The notes under the pieces are model-generated. The model ran no database searches. It worked only from the letters and a program-made list of their open reading frames with translations, and was not told the DNA's origin. A DNA stretch of 64,000 bases, taken from CBDBZX01 sp965213645. Lineage in GTDB: Bacteria > Deinococcota > Deinococci > Deinococcales > Trueperaceae. Both the position numbers and the translations under genes were made by a program. This document shows positions 33,137-41,663 of this stretch, piece after piece; the stretch's first letter is position 1; every line of letters begins with the position of its first letter. The stretch covers positions 1,674,001 through 1,738,000 of the forward strand of contig CBDBZX010000002.1 in the NCBI GenBank assembly GCA_965213645.1, read 5' to 3'.

Positions 33137-35176
33137 TCACCTCTCCGTTTCAAGCAAGGCAGTAAGCCCCGCTTCGTCTAACACCGGCACGCCCAACGAC
33201 TGCGCCTTGTCCAACTTCGAGCCGGGGTCTTCGCCTGCGACGAGATAAGAAGTTTTCTTACTGACGGACGAGGAAACGCGAGCGCCCAACGCCTCGAGCC
33301 GCGCCTTGACCCTGTCTCTGGGTTCACTCAGCGAGCCCGTCAACACGAAGCTCTGCCCTTTGAGCGCGTCGCCGTTGACCTCTTGCGTGCTGACTTGTGG
33401 ATTGACCCCCCTCGAGCGCAACCCGCTGATGACCTCTTGCATCGCGTCCTGATGCAGCGCCTCGTAAACCGCGTGTGCCGTCGTCTCGCCGATGTCGTGC
33501 AGGGCGCTCAAGTCCTCGGGGGTAGCGGCTAAGAGCTTGTCTATTGACGGGAAGGCTCGAGCTAAAAGCTGCGCCGTGCGTGCGCCCACGTGCGGCAGAC
33601 CGAGGCCGAAGATAAAGCGGTCTAAAGGTCGCGTTTTTGAGGCTTCAAGCTGCGTAATAAGGTTGTTTGCAGAGACTTTCCCAAACCCTTCCAAGCCTTC
33701 TAACTGCTCAGCCTCTAAATCGTAGAGTTCAGGCAAATTGCGAATTAACCCCTCGTTCAAAAGACGCTCCAAGGTCTTCCCCGCCAAGCCGTCGATGTCC
33801 AGCGCCTGCCTCGAAGCGTAGTGCTTGAGATTTCCCAAAACTTGCGCGGGACACGCCGGATTGACACAGCGCACGTTCGCGCCGTCCTCTATAAGAGGTT
33901 CTCTGCACTTAGGACATTCACTCGGGAAGCTGTACTCGGGCAAATCTTCCTTGCGCTCAGCTACGAGAACTTGTGTGATTTCAGGGATGATGCCGCCAGA
34001 CTTATGGACGATCACTCTATCACCGACGCGCAGGTCTAAGTCCTCGATAAAGCCAGGATTGTGCAGCGTCGCGCGTGAAACTTCTGTGCCTTCTAAGAGG
34101 CGGGGCTCCAGTTCCGCCACCGGCGTAATCTTGCCCGTGCGCCCGACCTGCAAGGTGATGTCCAAAAGGGTTGTGGCGACCTCTTCGGCGGGAAACTTAT
34201 ACGCGATGGCCCAACGCGGCGCACGCGAGGTGTAGCCCAAGTCCTCTTGTAAACTCAAGTCGTTCACCTTCGCGACGAGCCCGTCCGCTTCGTAGCTCAA
34301 GCCTTGGCGCTCGCGCTGCCACCGCGCCATCACCTCCTCTAGCGCCGCGACGCCCGTTACATGTTCGCGCTGAGGATTGACACGGAAACCCCTGTCTTTC
34401 AACCACGCTAAAATCTCCGCTTGCGTCCTTACGCCCAATGCTCGTGGCTCGCCCACGCCGTAAAAAAACGCCTGCAAGTTGCGCCCCGCGCTCACCCTTG
34501 GGTCGATTTGTCGCAGTGTGCCCGAGGCGGCGTTGCGCGGATTCTTGAAAAGAGGTTCGCCGACCTCTTCGCGCTCCGCGTTGATGCGCCTAAATTCCTC
34601 TTTGGACAAGTAGACCTCGCCGCGCACCTCTAATGTTTCCGGTGCATCCCCTAGATGCTGAGGTAGCCCAGGGACACCCATCACATTGAGCGTGACCTCT
34701 TCGCCCTCGCGCCCGTTGCCCCGCGTCGCCGCCCAGACCAAGACGCCACGCTCATAGAAGAGGTTGACGGAAAGCCCGTCGATTTTGAGTTCGGTGAGGT
34801 ACGTAATCTCTTGCTCCGACGCCAAGATACGCTTTAAGCGAGCCTCGAACGATTCCAACTCCGCCATGTTAAAGGCGTTGTCTAAAGAGGTCATCGGGTG
34901 CGGGTGACGAATCGTTCTGAAGGAGGCTTGCGGTGCGCTGCCGACGGTCTGCGTCGGCGAGTCGGGCGTGATCAGCTCGGGATGTTCGGCCTCTAATTCG
35001 CTGAGTTGGCGCAGCAGCGCGTCCCACTCTCCGTCGGAAAGGAGCGGGTCTTCTAGGACGTAGTAGCGGTAGTTCGCCTCGCGCAGGCGGCTGCGCAGGT
35101 CGTTGAGCCTCTGCTGAACGCCAGATTGAACGCCTGCTCGAGCCTCTTTAGTCTTAGGTGTAGCGGTGTCGGACAC
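33137..35176 (-). CDS. ligA: NAD-dependent DNA ligase
   Basis: A 679-residue replicative DNA ligase. In order: Ia domain (RYYVLEDPLLSDGEWD), adenylation domain with Lys131 in ELKIDGLS, OB fold, a four-Cys zinc finger (CPKCREPL...CVNPACP), helix-hairpin-helix repeats (LEGLEGFGKVSANNLI, LSALHDIGETTAHAV) and a C-terminal BRCT domain (KGQSFVLTGSLSEPRDRVKA...VSKKTSYLVAG). It seals nicks in replication and repair. The start is GTG 35176 with TATACT 6 nt upstream, so it is probably leaderless. Confidence 0.97.
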   Translation of the reverse strand: MSDTATPKTKEARAGVQSGVQQRLNDLRSRLREANYRYYVLEDPLLSDGEWDALLRQLSELEAEHPELITPDSPTQTVGSAPQASFRTIRHPHPMTSLDNAFNMAELESFEARLKRILASEQEITYLTELKIDGLSVNLFYERGVLVWAATRGNGREGEEVTLNVMGVPGLPQHLGDAPETLEVRGEVYLSKEEFRRINAEREEVGEPLFKNPRNAASGTLRQIDPRVSAGRNLQAFFYGVGEPRALGVRTQAEILAWLKDRGFRVNPQREHVTGVAALEEVMARWQRERQGLSYEADGLVAKVNDLSLQEDLGYTSRAPRWAIAYKFPAEEVATTLLDITLQVGRTGKITPVAELEPRLLEGTEVSRATLHNPGFIEDLDLRVGDRVIVHKSGGIIPEITQVLVAERKEDLPEYSFPSECPKCREPLIEDGANVRCVNPACPAQVLGNLKHYASRQALDIDGLAGKTLERLLNEGLIRNLPELYDLEAEQLEGLEGFGKVSANNLITQLEASKTRPLDRFIFGLGLPHVGARTAQLLARAFPSIDKLLAATPEDLSALHDIGETTAHAVYEALHQDAMQEVISGLRSRGVNPQVSTQEVNGDALKGQSFVLTGSLSEPRDRVKARLEALGARVSSSVSKKTSYLVAGEDPGSKLDKAQSLGVPVLDEAGLTALLETER

Positions 35177-35182
35177 CCGCTT

Positions 35183-35188
35183 AGTATA
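35183..35188 (-). promoter_or_regulatory. -10 box TATACT of ligA, leaderless type
   Basis: TATACT, 6 nt, then GTG 35176. The box lies in the short gap after the citrate synthase stop, so ligA has its own promoter inside this minus-strand run. Confidence 0.7.
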
Positions 35189-35194
35189 GCCTGC

Positions 35195-36397
35195 CTAACC
35201 TCTTTCGCCTACGGGCACGTAGCTGCGCCCTCGCGCTCCGTTATAGCCCGAGCTTGGGCGAATCATCTCGTCCTCGTCTATCTGCTCCAAGATGTGCGCC
35301 GTCCAACCGCCTACACGCGAAAGCGCGAAGATGGAGGAAAAGAGCGAGGACTCTAACCCCACGCCGTGCAACACGAGCGCGGTATAGAACTCGACGTTCG
35401 TCTGTAAGTTGAGGTCGGGCTTGTGCGTTTTGAGCGAGCGCAGCACGACCTCTTCCACGGCTTTGGCGTCTTCATAAAGCCGCGTATTTTCGGTAAAGAG
35501 CGCGTCCGCCGCCCCGCCGAGCACGTCCGCACGTGGGTCGCGCACGCGGTAGACGCGGTGCCCAAAACCCATGATGCGCTCTTTTTGTTCTAACTTCTCC
35601 CTGACCCAAGCCTCAGCCTCTTCCGCCACGCTTTGGCCTGACGCCTCAGAACGTTTCTGAATCTCAAAGACCATATCCATCGCCGGCCCCGGTGCGCCGC
35701 CGTGCAGCGGACCTTTGAGCGCCCCGATTGCACCGACCACCGCCGAGACCATATCCGAGCGGGTGCTGGCGATGACGCGAGCGGTAAAGGTCGAGTTGTT
35801 CATGCCGTGGTCGATGACGGTGTTGAGGTAGGTCTCTAGGGCCCTAACCGTCTCCTTTTGCGGTTCTTCACCTTTGAGCATGTAGAGAAAGTTCGCGGTG
35901 TGGCCGAGTTCTTCTTTTGACTCGATAGGTTCGTGGCCGTGCAACAAGCGCCAATAAGTCGCGAGCACGCTAGGGAACGCCGCCACCAAACGCACGGCGC
36001 GGCGCAGATTGGCGTCTTTCGAGAGGTCATCTGGTTCCTCATCGCTCAGACTCAGCGTATCAGCGCCCAGACGCAGCGCGTCCATCGGCGGCAGCTTGCG
36101 CTCGGCGGCGCGGCGCAGCACAGTGAGCGTCACCTCGCTCAGCGTACGGTGCGTCGCCATTTCGCGTTCTAATTCAGCCAACGCTTCTCCTGTAGGCAAC
36201 TGGTCGTGCCACAGCAGATAGAGCACCTCTTCAAAGCTCGCCTCGGGCGCAAGCGCTTCGACCGGAAAGCCGCCGATCACAAGCTCGCCCGCCTGACCGT
36301 CAATCAAGCTGAGCCGCGTTTCGGTGAGGACGACGCCTCTTAAACCGTGGGCAATCTCTGATTGGTTTTGTGCTGACTTGTTCTGTGAGTGGGTCAT
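35195..36397 (-). CDS. citA: Citrate synthase, CitA-like
   Basis: A 400-residue citrate synthase condensing oxaloacetate and acetyl-CoA. Active-site His are in VIDHGMNNSTFTAR and MGFGHRVYRVRDPRA. The usual third catalytic residue, Asp in NVDFY, is Glu here (TNVEFYTALVLHGVGL), a change I recall in Bacillus subtilis CitA, the minor citrate synthase. The sequence around SRVGGWTAHILEQIDEDEMIRPSSGY is also CitA-like. It follows the GntR regulator with an 8-nt gap and GGAG upstream, so regulator and enzyme form an operon. A second citrate synthase with the normal Asp is at the right end of the window. Methylcitrate synthase activity is possible. Confidence 0.88.
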   Translation of the reverse strand: MTHSQNKSAQNQSEIAHGLRGVVLTETRLSLIDGQAGELVIGGFPVEALAPEASFEEVLYLLWHDQLPTGEALAELEREMATHRTLSEVTLTVLRRAAERKLPPMDALRLGADTLSLSDEEPDDLSKDANLRRAVRLVAAFPSVLATYWRLLHGHEPIESKEELGHTANFLYMLKGEEPQKETVRALETYLNTVIDHGMNNSTFTARVIASTRSDMVSAVVGAIGALKGPLHGGAPGPAMDMVFEIQKRSEASGQSVAEEAEAWVREKLEQKERIMGFGHRVYRVRDPRADVLGGAADALFTENTRLYEDAKAVEEVVLRSLKTHKPDLNLQTNVEFYTALVLHGVGLESSLFSSIFALSRVGGWTAHILEQIDEDEMIRPSSGYNGARGRSYVPVGERG

Positions 36398-36405
36398 GAC
36401 GCTCC

Positions 36406-37023
36406 TTAGTCTGCTCCTGCTGGGAAGTCGTAGGTATTAGGCCACACAGGAAGATGAGGTGAGTGTTCTCGAGAGGTGATGAGGGACTCGAGCAGCGTAG
36501 GCTCAATCAATGTGGCGGCGTAGGTCTGACGTCTATAAGAGGTCAGGGTTGTGGGCACGAAGGTCAGCGTTTGCCCGAACAGCGCTCTCGCCTTCTCAGC
36601 CAGCGACGCAGCTTGCGCCGCGCCGCCAGCGAGCACCGCGACAGGTGGCGCGACTGCGTCGCTACTGAGCGCGTACGCGCCGATCAGTCGGAGCGTATCA
36701 TCTGCCGCTAAGCCCAACGCGCGTATTCGCTCAGCGACCTCTGCGCTCAGGTGAGCCGCCAGCACCTCTTGCGCGTCCACAGGCGGCTTAGCGGCGACCC
36801 GCGTTCCGGCGCGTCGCCGCTGCACGAGGTAGCCTCGCGCCTCTAGCGCCCGGTAAGCAGCGGCGACGGTGTTGTAATTCGTGTTCGTCGCCGCCGCCAA
36901 GGTCTGTACGGTGGGCAAGAGGTCGTGAGGCGCAAGCTCACCCGTGATGATGCGCACGCGGATATGCGCTTGGAGTTGGTCGCCTAGAGGAACCGAACTC
37001 TCCTTGTCGAGGTTGATATCCAT
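36406..37023 (-). CDS. GntR-family regulator (YtrA-like)
   Basis: A 205-residue transcription factor. Residues about 12-72 are the winged helix of the GntR family (PLGDQLQAHIRVRIITGELAPHD, NTNYNTVAAAYRALEARGYLVQRRRAGTRV). The effector part is short and Ala/Leu-rich, closer to the small YtrA subfamily than to FadR or HutC. It is the first gene before citrate synthase. Its own promoter carries a palindrome between -35 and -10, so autorepression of the regulator-citA operon is likely. The inducer is unknown. Confidence 0.85.
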   Translation of the reverse strand: MDINLDKESSVPLGDQLQAHIRVRIITGELAPHDLLPTVQTLAAATNTNYNTVAAAYRALEARGYLVQRRRAGTRVAAKPPVDAQEVLAAHLSAEVAERIRALGLAADDTLRLIGAYALSSDAVAPPVAVLAGGAAQAASLAEKARALFGQTLTFVPTTLTSYRRQTYAATLIEPTLLESLITSREHSPHLPVWPNTYDFPAGAD

Positions 37024-37028
37024 ACGGC

Positions 37029-37057
37029 ATATTAACTGCTAGGCTAGTTAAAATCAA
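37029..37057 (-). promoter_or_regulatory. Promoter and operator of the GntR-citA operon
   Basis: On the minus strand TTGATT (37052-37057), exactly 17 nt, TAATAT (37029-37034), 5 nt, ATG 37023. The inverted repeat TTAACT (37032-37037) and AGTTAA (37046-37051) with 8 nt between fills the spacer and touches the -10, the expected place for a repressor dimer. Confidence 0.75.
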
Positions 37058-37076
37058 TCTGTTTATTGCCCTCGAG

Positions 37077-37775
37077 TCAACAGGCTAGTTGCGCCTGAAA
37101 AAACGCTCGTAATTCAGCGACCGACGCTACCTCTAAAGTCGGTTTGTATGCGCCGTGGTCGTGCTCGAAGCGGAGCTGTTCCGGCAGGCGGAGCCGCACG
37201 CTTCGCCACCCTAACTGAGCAGGCGCGTCAAAGTCCTTGCCGGGGTTGTCGCCGATGTAGATGAGGTTTTCGGGTGGTAGGTTGAGCGCTCGACTCGTTT
37301 CTTCGAACGCTCTGAGATGAGGTTTCCAGAAGTCTTGGCCCCACGTGTCGGTCAAAATGACAGAGCCAGCGTAACGCTCTAAATGCAGCGCGTCCGCTTT
37401 GGCGCGTTGGCTGACCAGCGGTCCGTCGGTGATGACGCCTAGCGGGATAGCGCGGGCTTGAAGCTCGAGCAACACCCCCTCCATCTCCGGCATGAGGTTG
37501 ATGGTGGGCGGGTGTTCTCTGTAGAGGGTCACTAAGTCGGCCACTGTGTAGATTTCAGCGAGGTCGGGATAACGCTCGAGCAAATCATTGAAGGTTGTGC
37601 CCCTGGCCCCCGCTTCAAACAGCCCCCACATCAAGCCGAAAGCGTCTCGCGCGTGTTTTAGAGACGTGTCGTGCGAAGCGACCGTAGCGGCGACATACTG
37701 AAACCCACTTCTCACGTAGTCACGCTCAAAGTAAAGCGTGTCGTCCATATCAAAGACGACGCCCAACTCCCTCAT
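37077..37775 (-). CDS. HAD-family hydrolase
   Basis: A 232-residue HAD-like phosphatase. Motif I is VFDMDDTLYF with nucleophile Asp9 and Asp11, motif II Thr lies in GVITDGPLVSQRAKADAL, and motifs III/IV are WKPHLRAFEETSRAL and NLIYIGDNPGKDFDAPAQLGW. A helical cap follows motif I. The substrate is unknown. Only one base separates its start from the stop of the ATP-grasp gene upstream, so the pair is translationally linked and probably acts in one pathway, the ligase forming an amide and the phosphatase preparing or clearing a phosphorylated intermediate. Confidence 0.85.
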   Translation of the reverse strand: MRELGVVFDMDDTLYFERDYVRSGFQYVAATVASHDTSLKHARDAFGLMWGLFEAGARGTTFNDLLERYPDLAEIYTVADLVTLYREHPPTINLMPEMEGVLLELQARAIPLGVITDGPLVSQRAKADALHLERYAGSVILTDTWGQDFWKPHLRAFEETSRALNLPPENLIYIGDNPGKDFDAPAQLGWRSVRLRLPEQLRFEHDHGAYKPTLEVASVAELRAFFQAQLAC

Positions 37776-37776
37776 G

Positions 37777-38745
37777 TCAGACCGACCATAGCGGCTCAGC
37801 GGTGAAATACTCCATGTTGTAGCGCGTCATGTAGAGCCCCACCTGATAGTCACCGAAGCGTTCAGGAACGCGCTCGCCCCGCAGCATCGCCATGAGCCAG
37901 TCGGGATACTTGCCACCCGCCGCGTACGCGAGCGGAAAGCCGCCGCCGAAACGCGGGTTGACCTCAGTCAAGACGGGACCGCGCTCGCTTAGGAAGGCTT
38001 GCAGCGTCACCGCACCTCTCGCGCCCAGCTCGGAAATCACGTGGAGCACCCCGACGAGCCAATCGCGCAAATCATCATCGGGCAAGGTGACGCCTTGAAT
38101 CGACTCGCCCGCGAGCGTGCGGACGCGCCGCCGGGGAACGTAGTGCAGCGGTTTTCCCGAGAGGTCTAAGAGCGCGTCGATAGTGATTTCAGGGCCGCTG
38201 AGTTCCTCTTGAATAATCGCGTTAGGGACGCGCGGTAAGTAGCGCTCGAGCTCACCTGTCGGCACGCTGTAGATGTCGCGGCTGGCGCTGCCGTCTCTAG
38301 GCTTGACGAAGAGGTGTTCGGGCAACTCATCTGCCTCGTAGCTTTCAGGCAGCCAAGACATCGCAGTGTCCACACATTTCTCCGCAAACGCCTGGTAGGT
38401 GAGCCACTTATCGCCGCAGATGTCGATAAACCCAGGCTCGGAGATGAGCGCCACCGCGCCAACCTCTCTAAACGCCTCTATGTTCTGCGCTAAAACTGCC
38501 AACTCGGTGTCGATCGTCGGCACGATGAGCTTGATGTGATGCTCTTCCGAGAGCGACAAGAGGCGCGGGATGTAGTCGGCGCTGTCTACGCAGGGGAGCG
38601 CTACGCCTCCATGCGCAAGGTAGAGCGCGGGCGCGAGACTGCTCAAATCACCTGCAAAAACCTTGCTACCCGTTTGCTCGGCAACACCGACAAACGCTTG
38701 CACCAGCGACGTTCTGCGCCCTGCGCTCGTAACGAGTACGTTCAT
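37777..38745 (-). CDS. ATP-grasp ligase of unknown substrate
   Basis: A 322-residue ATP-grasp enzyme. The N-terminal preATP-grasp fold starts MNVLVTSAGRRTSLVQAF; the ATP-grasp core shows HLFVKPRDGSASRDIYSV and IIQEELSGPEITIDALLDLSGKP, and the Mg-binding end is GPVLTEVNPRFGGGFPLAYAAG with Glu and Asn. Architecture is that of carbamoyl-phosphate-synthase-like or PylC-like ligases, which join a carboxylate to an amine through an acyl phosphate. GAGAGG lies upstream of ATG 38745. Product and substrates cannot be told from sequence. The HAD gene follows directly. Confidence 0.83.
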   Translation of the reverse strand: MNVLVTSAGRRTSLVQAFVGVAEQTGSKVFAGDLSSLAPALYLAHGGVALPCVDSADYIPRLLSLSEEHHIKLIVPTIDTELAVLAQNIEAFREVGAVALISEPGFIDICGDKWLTYQAFAEKCVDTAMSWLPESYEADELPEHLFVKPRDGSASRDIYSVPTGELERYLPRVPNAIIQEELSGPEITIDALLDLSGKPLHYVPRRRVRTLAGESIQGVTLPDDDLRDWLVGVLHVISELGARGAVTLQAFLSERGPVLTEVNPRFGGGFPLAYAAGGKYPDWLMAMLRGERVPERFGDYQVGLYMTRYNMEYFTAEPLWSV

Positions 38746-38889
38746 AGATAACCTCTCAACCTGCTACTTGCAGATAATAACAATGGTAGGCATCGTTAGC
38801 CTCTCTAGCAAAATTCAATCACGCGGAGCGGTTTGTGCCTGTTAGTAACCTCATAATGGGGGCTCGAGGCCATCAAACAGCGTCAACAA

Positions 38890-39410
38890 AAGAATGAGGC
38901 ATGTCATTCTGACCCTGTTCACGATACCCGAAGCTAGTGGGAACGTAGTGACGCACAAGGGAGTCTGGCGAAGCCTCGCTTGCCGAAGGGGAAGAATCTC
39001 TGCATTTGCTTGCACTCTAACCTGATAGAAAATGAAAGTTCTCTCAAAGGTGCGCGAAGCCTACGAAGTAAGGGCTTGCGCGTCAGCTAACGAAGTTACG
39101 CAAACGAAGTTTTGGCGCAGCCAATTACGCAGTTTTGGCGCAGCCAAACGAGACCCTTCGACAAGCAAGGCTCCGCGTTTCGCAAGGGCGAAAACTACGT
39201 AGCGCGTGGTTCGCGAAGCACCTTTCGCTTATGCGAAAACTACTAGCAGTTCCACGGCTCGTTGCACCACAACTGATCACGTCTATTTCTATTCGCATCC
39301 GCTCACACGAGAAGCTGCTGTAGCAGCTTCTCGTGGAAATGCTATACGTAACCGAAGGAGACCGCTCCCGCTAGCGACTTCGTGAACGGGGTGACAAACA
39401 AACGAGTTAC
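38890..39410. repeat. Dispersed repeat region, family A, copy 2, with a strong hairpin
   Basis: This long gap between the ATP-grasp gene and cysC has no gene I can support. It contains CATGTCATTCTGA, GTTCACGATACCC and CACAAGGGAGTC words of family A, two direct copies of TTTTGGCGCAGCCAA (39110-39124, 39133-39147), and a 14-bp perfect stem CACGAGAAGCTGCT (39306-39319) with AGCAGCTTCTCGTG (39322-39335). The end GGGGTGACAAACAAACG...AACAGTGTATT matches 45730-45765. Confidence 0.7.
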
Positions 39411-39499
39411 CAAACTTAACTAACAGTGTATTGAGTAGCTCAACAAAAAGAGGTAAGACCGGCAAGCCTTACCCCTCGAGAAATCGTTCTTCGTCAGGG

Positions 39500-40129
39500 T
39501 CACTTCGCGGAAAGATAGCCCTTTTCTTCTAGCGTCGCTATAACCTTCGCCGCGCTCTCCTCCGCACTTTCATCGGCAGTGTGAAGGGTAATTTCAGGGT
39601 TCTCGGGCGCTTCGTAAGGGTCGTCAATCCCGGTGAAGTTCTTGATTTCGCCCGCCCTCGCCTTTTTATAAAGCCCTTTGGGGTCGCGCTCTTCGCAGAC
39701 CTCTAACGGGGTATCCACAAAGATTTCGACGAATTCCCCTTCGTCTACGAGGTCTCGCACCAATTCGCGGTCACTTCTGTAGGGCGAGATAAAGGCCGTC
39801 AACACGATGAGCCCCGCGTCCGTGAAGAGCTTAGCGCTCTCCCCGATGCGGCGAATATTCTCGACGCGGTCCTCGGCGCTGAAGCCTAAATCCTTGTTGA
39901 GACCGTGGCGGACGTTGTCACCGTCCAAGAGGTAGGTGTGGTGGCCGAGTTCGAATAGAGCGCCCTCTAACACGTTCGCCACCGTCGACTTACCCGAGCC
40001 CGAGAGCCCCGTGAACCACAAAATACAGGGCTTTTGTCCCTTTTGCTCCGCCCGCTCGTCCTTGCTGACGCGAGACTCATGCCAGGTAATGTTGGTTGCT
40101 TTCTGTGTTTGGGTTTCAGATTGTGCCAT
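39500..40129 (-). CDS. cysC: Adenylylsulfate (APS) kinase
   Basis: A 209-residue APS kinase, phosphorylating adenylylsulfate to PAPS. The P-loop is GLSGSGKSTV (residues 41-50), followed by DGDNVRHGLNKDLGFSAEDRVENIRRIGE and FISPYRSDRELVR, which bind APS, and FVEIFVDTPLEVCEERDPKGLYKKAR. ATG 40129 is preferred over the longer upstream opening at 40300, which would overlap sat. It starts 2 nt after the sat stop codon, so sat and cysC are translated together. PAPS may serve assimilation or sulfonation; no reductase is adjacent. Confidence 0.93.
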   Translation of the reverse strand: MAQSETQTQKATNITWHESRVSKDERAEQKGQKPCILWFTGLSGSGKSTVANVLEGALFELGHHTYLLDGDNVRHGLNKDLGFSAEDRVENIRRIGESAKLFTDAGLIVLTAFISPYRSDRELVRDLVDEGEFVEIFVDTPLEVCEERDPKGLYKKARAGEIKNFTGIDDPYEAPENPEITLHTADESAEESAAKVIATLEEKGYLSAK

Positions 40130-40131
40130 GC

Positions 40132-41289
40132 TCACGCCTCCTGATACGCATTCATGAGGATTTTGGCGACTTCGGGGCGGCTGAATTCGGCGGGCGGCAT
40201 CTGTCCATTCGAGAGCATCTCGCGCACCTTCGTGCCGGATAAGAACACGCGGTCTTGCGCGTCGTGCGGGCAGGTCTTCGACGAGCCCATCTGCTCGCAC
40301 TTCTTGCAGTAAAAAGAGTGCTCGAAGTTGAGCGTCGAGATTTTCAGTTCGTCGGTGCTAAACTCCCCGAAAATCTTCTGCGCGTCGTACGTGCCGTAGT
40401 AGTCACCGACGCCCGCGTGGTCACGTCCGACGATGAAATGCGTGCAGCCGTAGTTCTGCCGCGAAATCGCGTGCAAAATCGCCTCGCGTGGCCCCGCGTA
40501 GCGCATGGCGGCGGGATACGTCCCCAAAAAGACGCGGCCATCCGGGTAGTAATCCTCCAAGATGACGTTGTAGCAGCGCATCCGCACGTCCGCCGGGATG
40601 TCGTCCGATTTCGTCGTACCAACCAAGGGGTTGATGAAGAGCCCGTCCACGATTTCTAAGGCGACTTTGGTGAGGTATTCATGCGCTCTGTGGATCGGGT
40701 TGCGCGTCTGAAAGGCCACGACGGTGTTCCAGCCGCGCTCGGCAAAGGCGTCTCGCGTCTCCTGCGGCGTAAAGCTCACCTCTTGAAACTCGCTCTTGGG
40801 TAGGTCAGCAATCAGGCTAATCGGACCGCCCAAATAGACCGCGCCCGCCTCCATGATCGCCTGCACGCCGGGGTGGGCACCCTCAGAGGTTCCGTAGACC
40901 TGCTCCGCCTCGTGCGTCTGATCGGGCTGATATTTGTCGGTTACGTCCATCAGGGCTAAGATATCGCCGTTCGGACCTGCTAGCGCAACCTCTTGCCCTG
41001 TTGAAACCACGTCATCCTCGGAGACTTGTAAGGTGATGGGGATGCTCCAGGCTACGCCGCTCTCCAGTCGCATCGAATCCACGATGCTGCGGTAGTCGGC
41101 TTCGCTCACAAATCCCTCTAAAGGGCTATAGACGCCCGTGGCAAGACACTCTAAGTCCGCCAAGTTCCGCTCGGAGAGCGTGAGGCGCGGCAGCGACGAA
41201 GCGCGGTTCTGAGCCTGTTGACGTTCGTCACCCTCGAGCCGATGGTTAATCAACGTGCCGCCGTGAGGTTCGATAAGTTGTTTGGACAT
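40132..41289 (-). CDS. sat: Sulfate adenylyltransferase
   Basis: A 385-residue single-chain ATP sulfurylase of the Sat type, making APS from sulfate and ATP. Marks are GTLINHRLEGDERQQA (PUA-like N-domain), the ATP-binding QTRNPIHRAHEYL, GRDHAGVGDYYG, and a four-Cys/His zinc segment CKKCEQMGSSKTCPHD near the C-terminus, ending in VREMLSNGQMPPAEFSRPEV. TAGGAG precedes ATG 41289. First gene of the sat-cysC pair. The gap 41290-41663 upstream holds promoter-like TA-rich words but no gene. Confidence 0.95.
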   Translation of the reverse strand: MSKQLIEPHGGTLINHRLEGDERQQAQNRASSLPRLTLSERNLADLECLATGVYSPLEGFVSEADYRSIVDSMRLESGVAWSIPITLQVSEDDVVSTGQEVALAGPNGDILALMDVTDKYQPDQTHEAEQVYGTSEGAHPGVQAIMEAGAVYLGGPISLIADLPKSEFQEVSFTPQETRDAFAERGWNTVVAFQTRNPIHRAHEYLTKVALEIVDGLFINPLVGTTKSDDIPADVRMRCYNVILEDYYPDGRVFLGTYPAAMRYAGPREAILHAISRQNYGCTHFIVGRDHAGVGDYYGTYDAQKIFGEFSTDELKISTLNFEHSFYCKKCEQMGSSKTCPHDAQDRVFLSGTKVREMLSNGQMPPAEFSRPEVAKILMNAYQEA

Positions 41290-41663
41290 GGTTATTCTCC
41301 TAGTTGGTTAAAGCGAGTGGGTTAGAGGTGTAAAACCGTAGGCACAAGCGGAAGTATACCCAATCTACTTTGGGAGATGTAAAGAGGTGCACGTTTGGCT
41401 AGGTACACGCTACTAGTTCACACCGTATTGGTTCCCATTATTCGGGGCGTTTGGCTCTTATAATTGGCTCTCATGGTGAGGTATCGCCGCGCCCGAACTA
41501 GCGAGGTTCACTGAGTTATGGCTTTGCGAACGGGCTCGAGCCTCTTCTCTCACCTTACGAAAGCCTCGGCGGATTCGGGTAGATTCTACAAAAGCCTTGC
41601 TAGACGTAAGCCTTGCAATACAGAGAGACCCGTTTGCTTCGTTTAAACTTAGGAGAGGGCACC

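Noticed and set aside
39100..39150. Possible CRISPR-like direct repeats (TTTTGGCGCAGCCAA twice)
   Set aside because: Only two copies with an 8-nt spacer and no cas genes; this is part of a dispersed repeat region.
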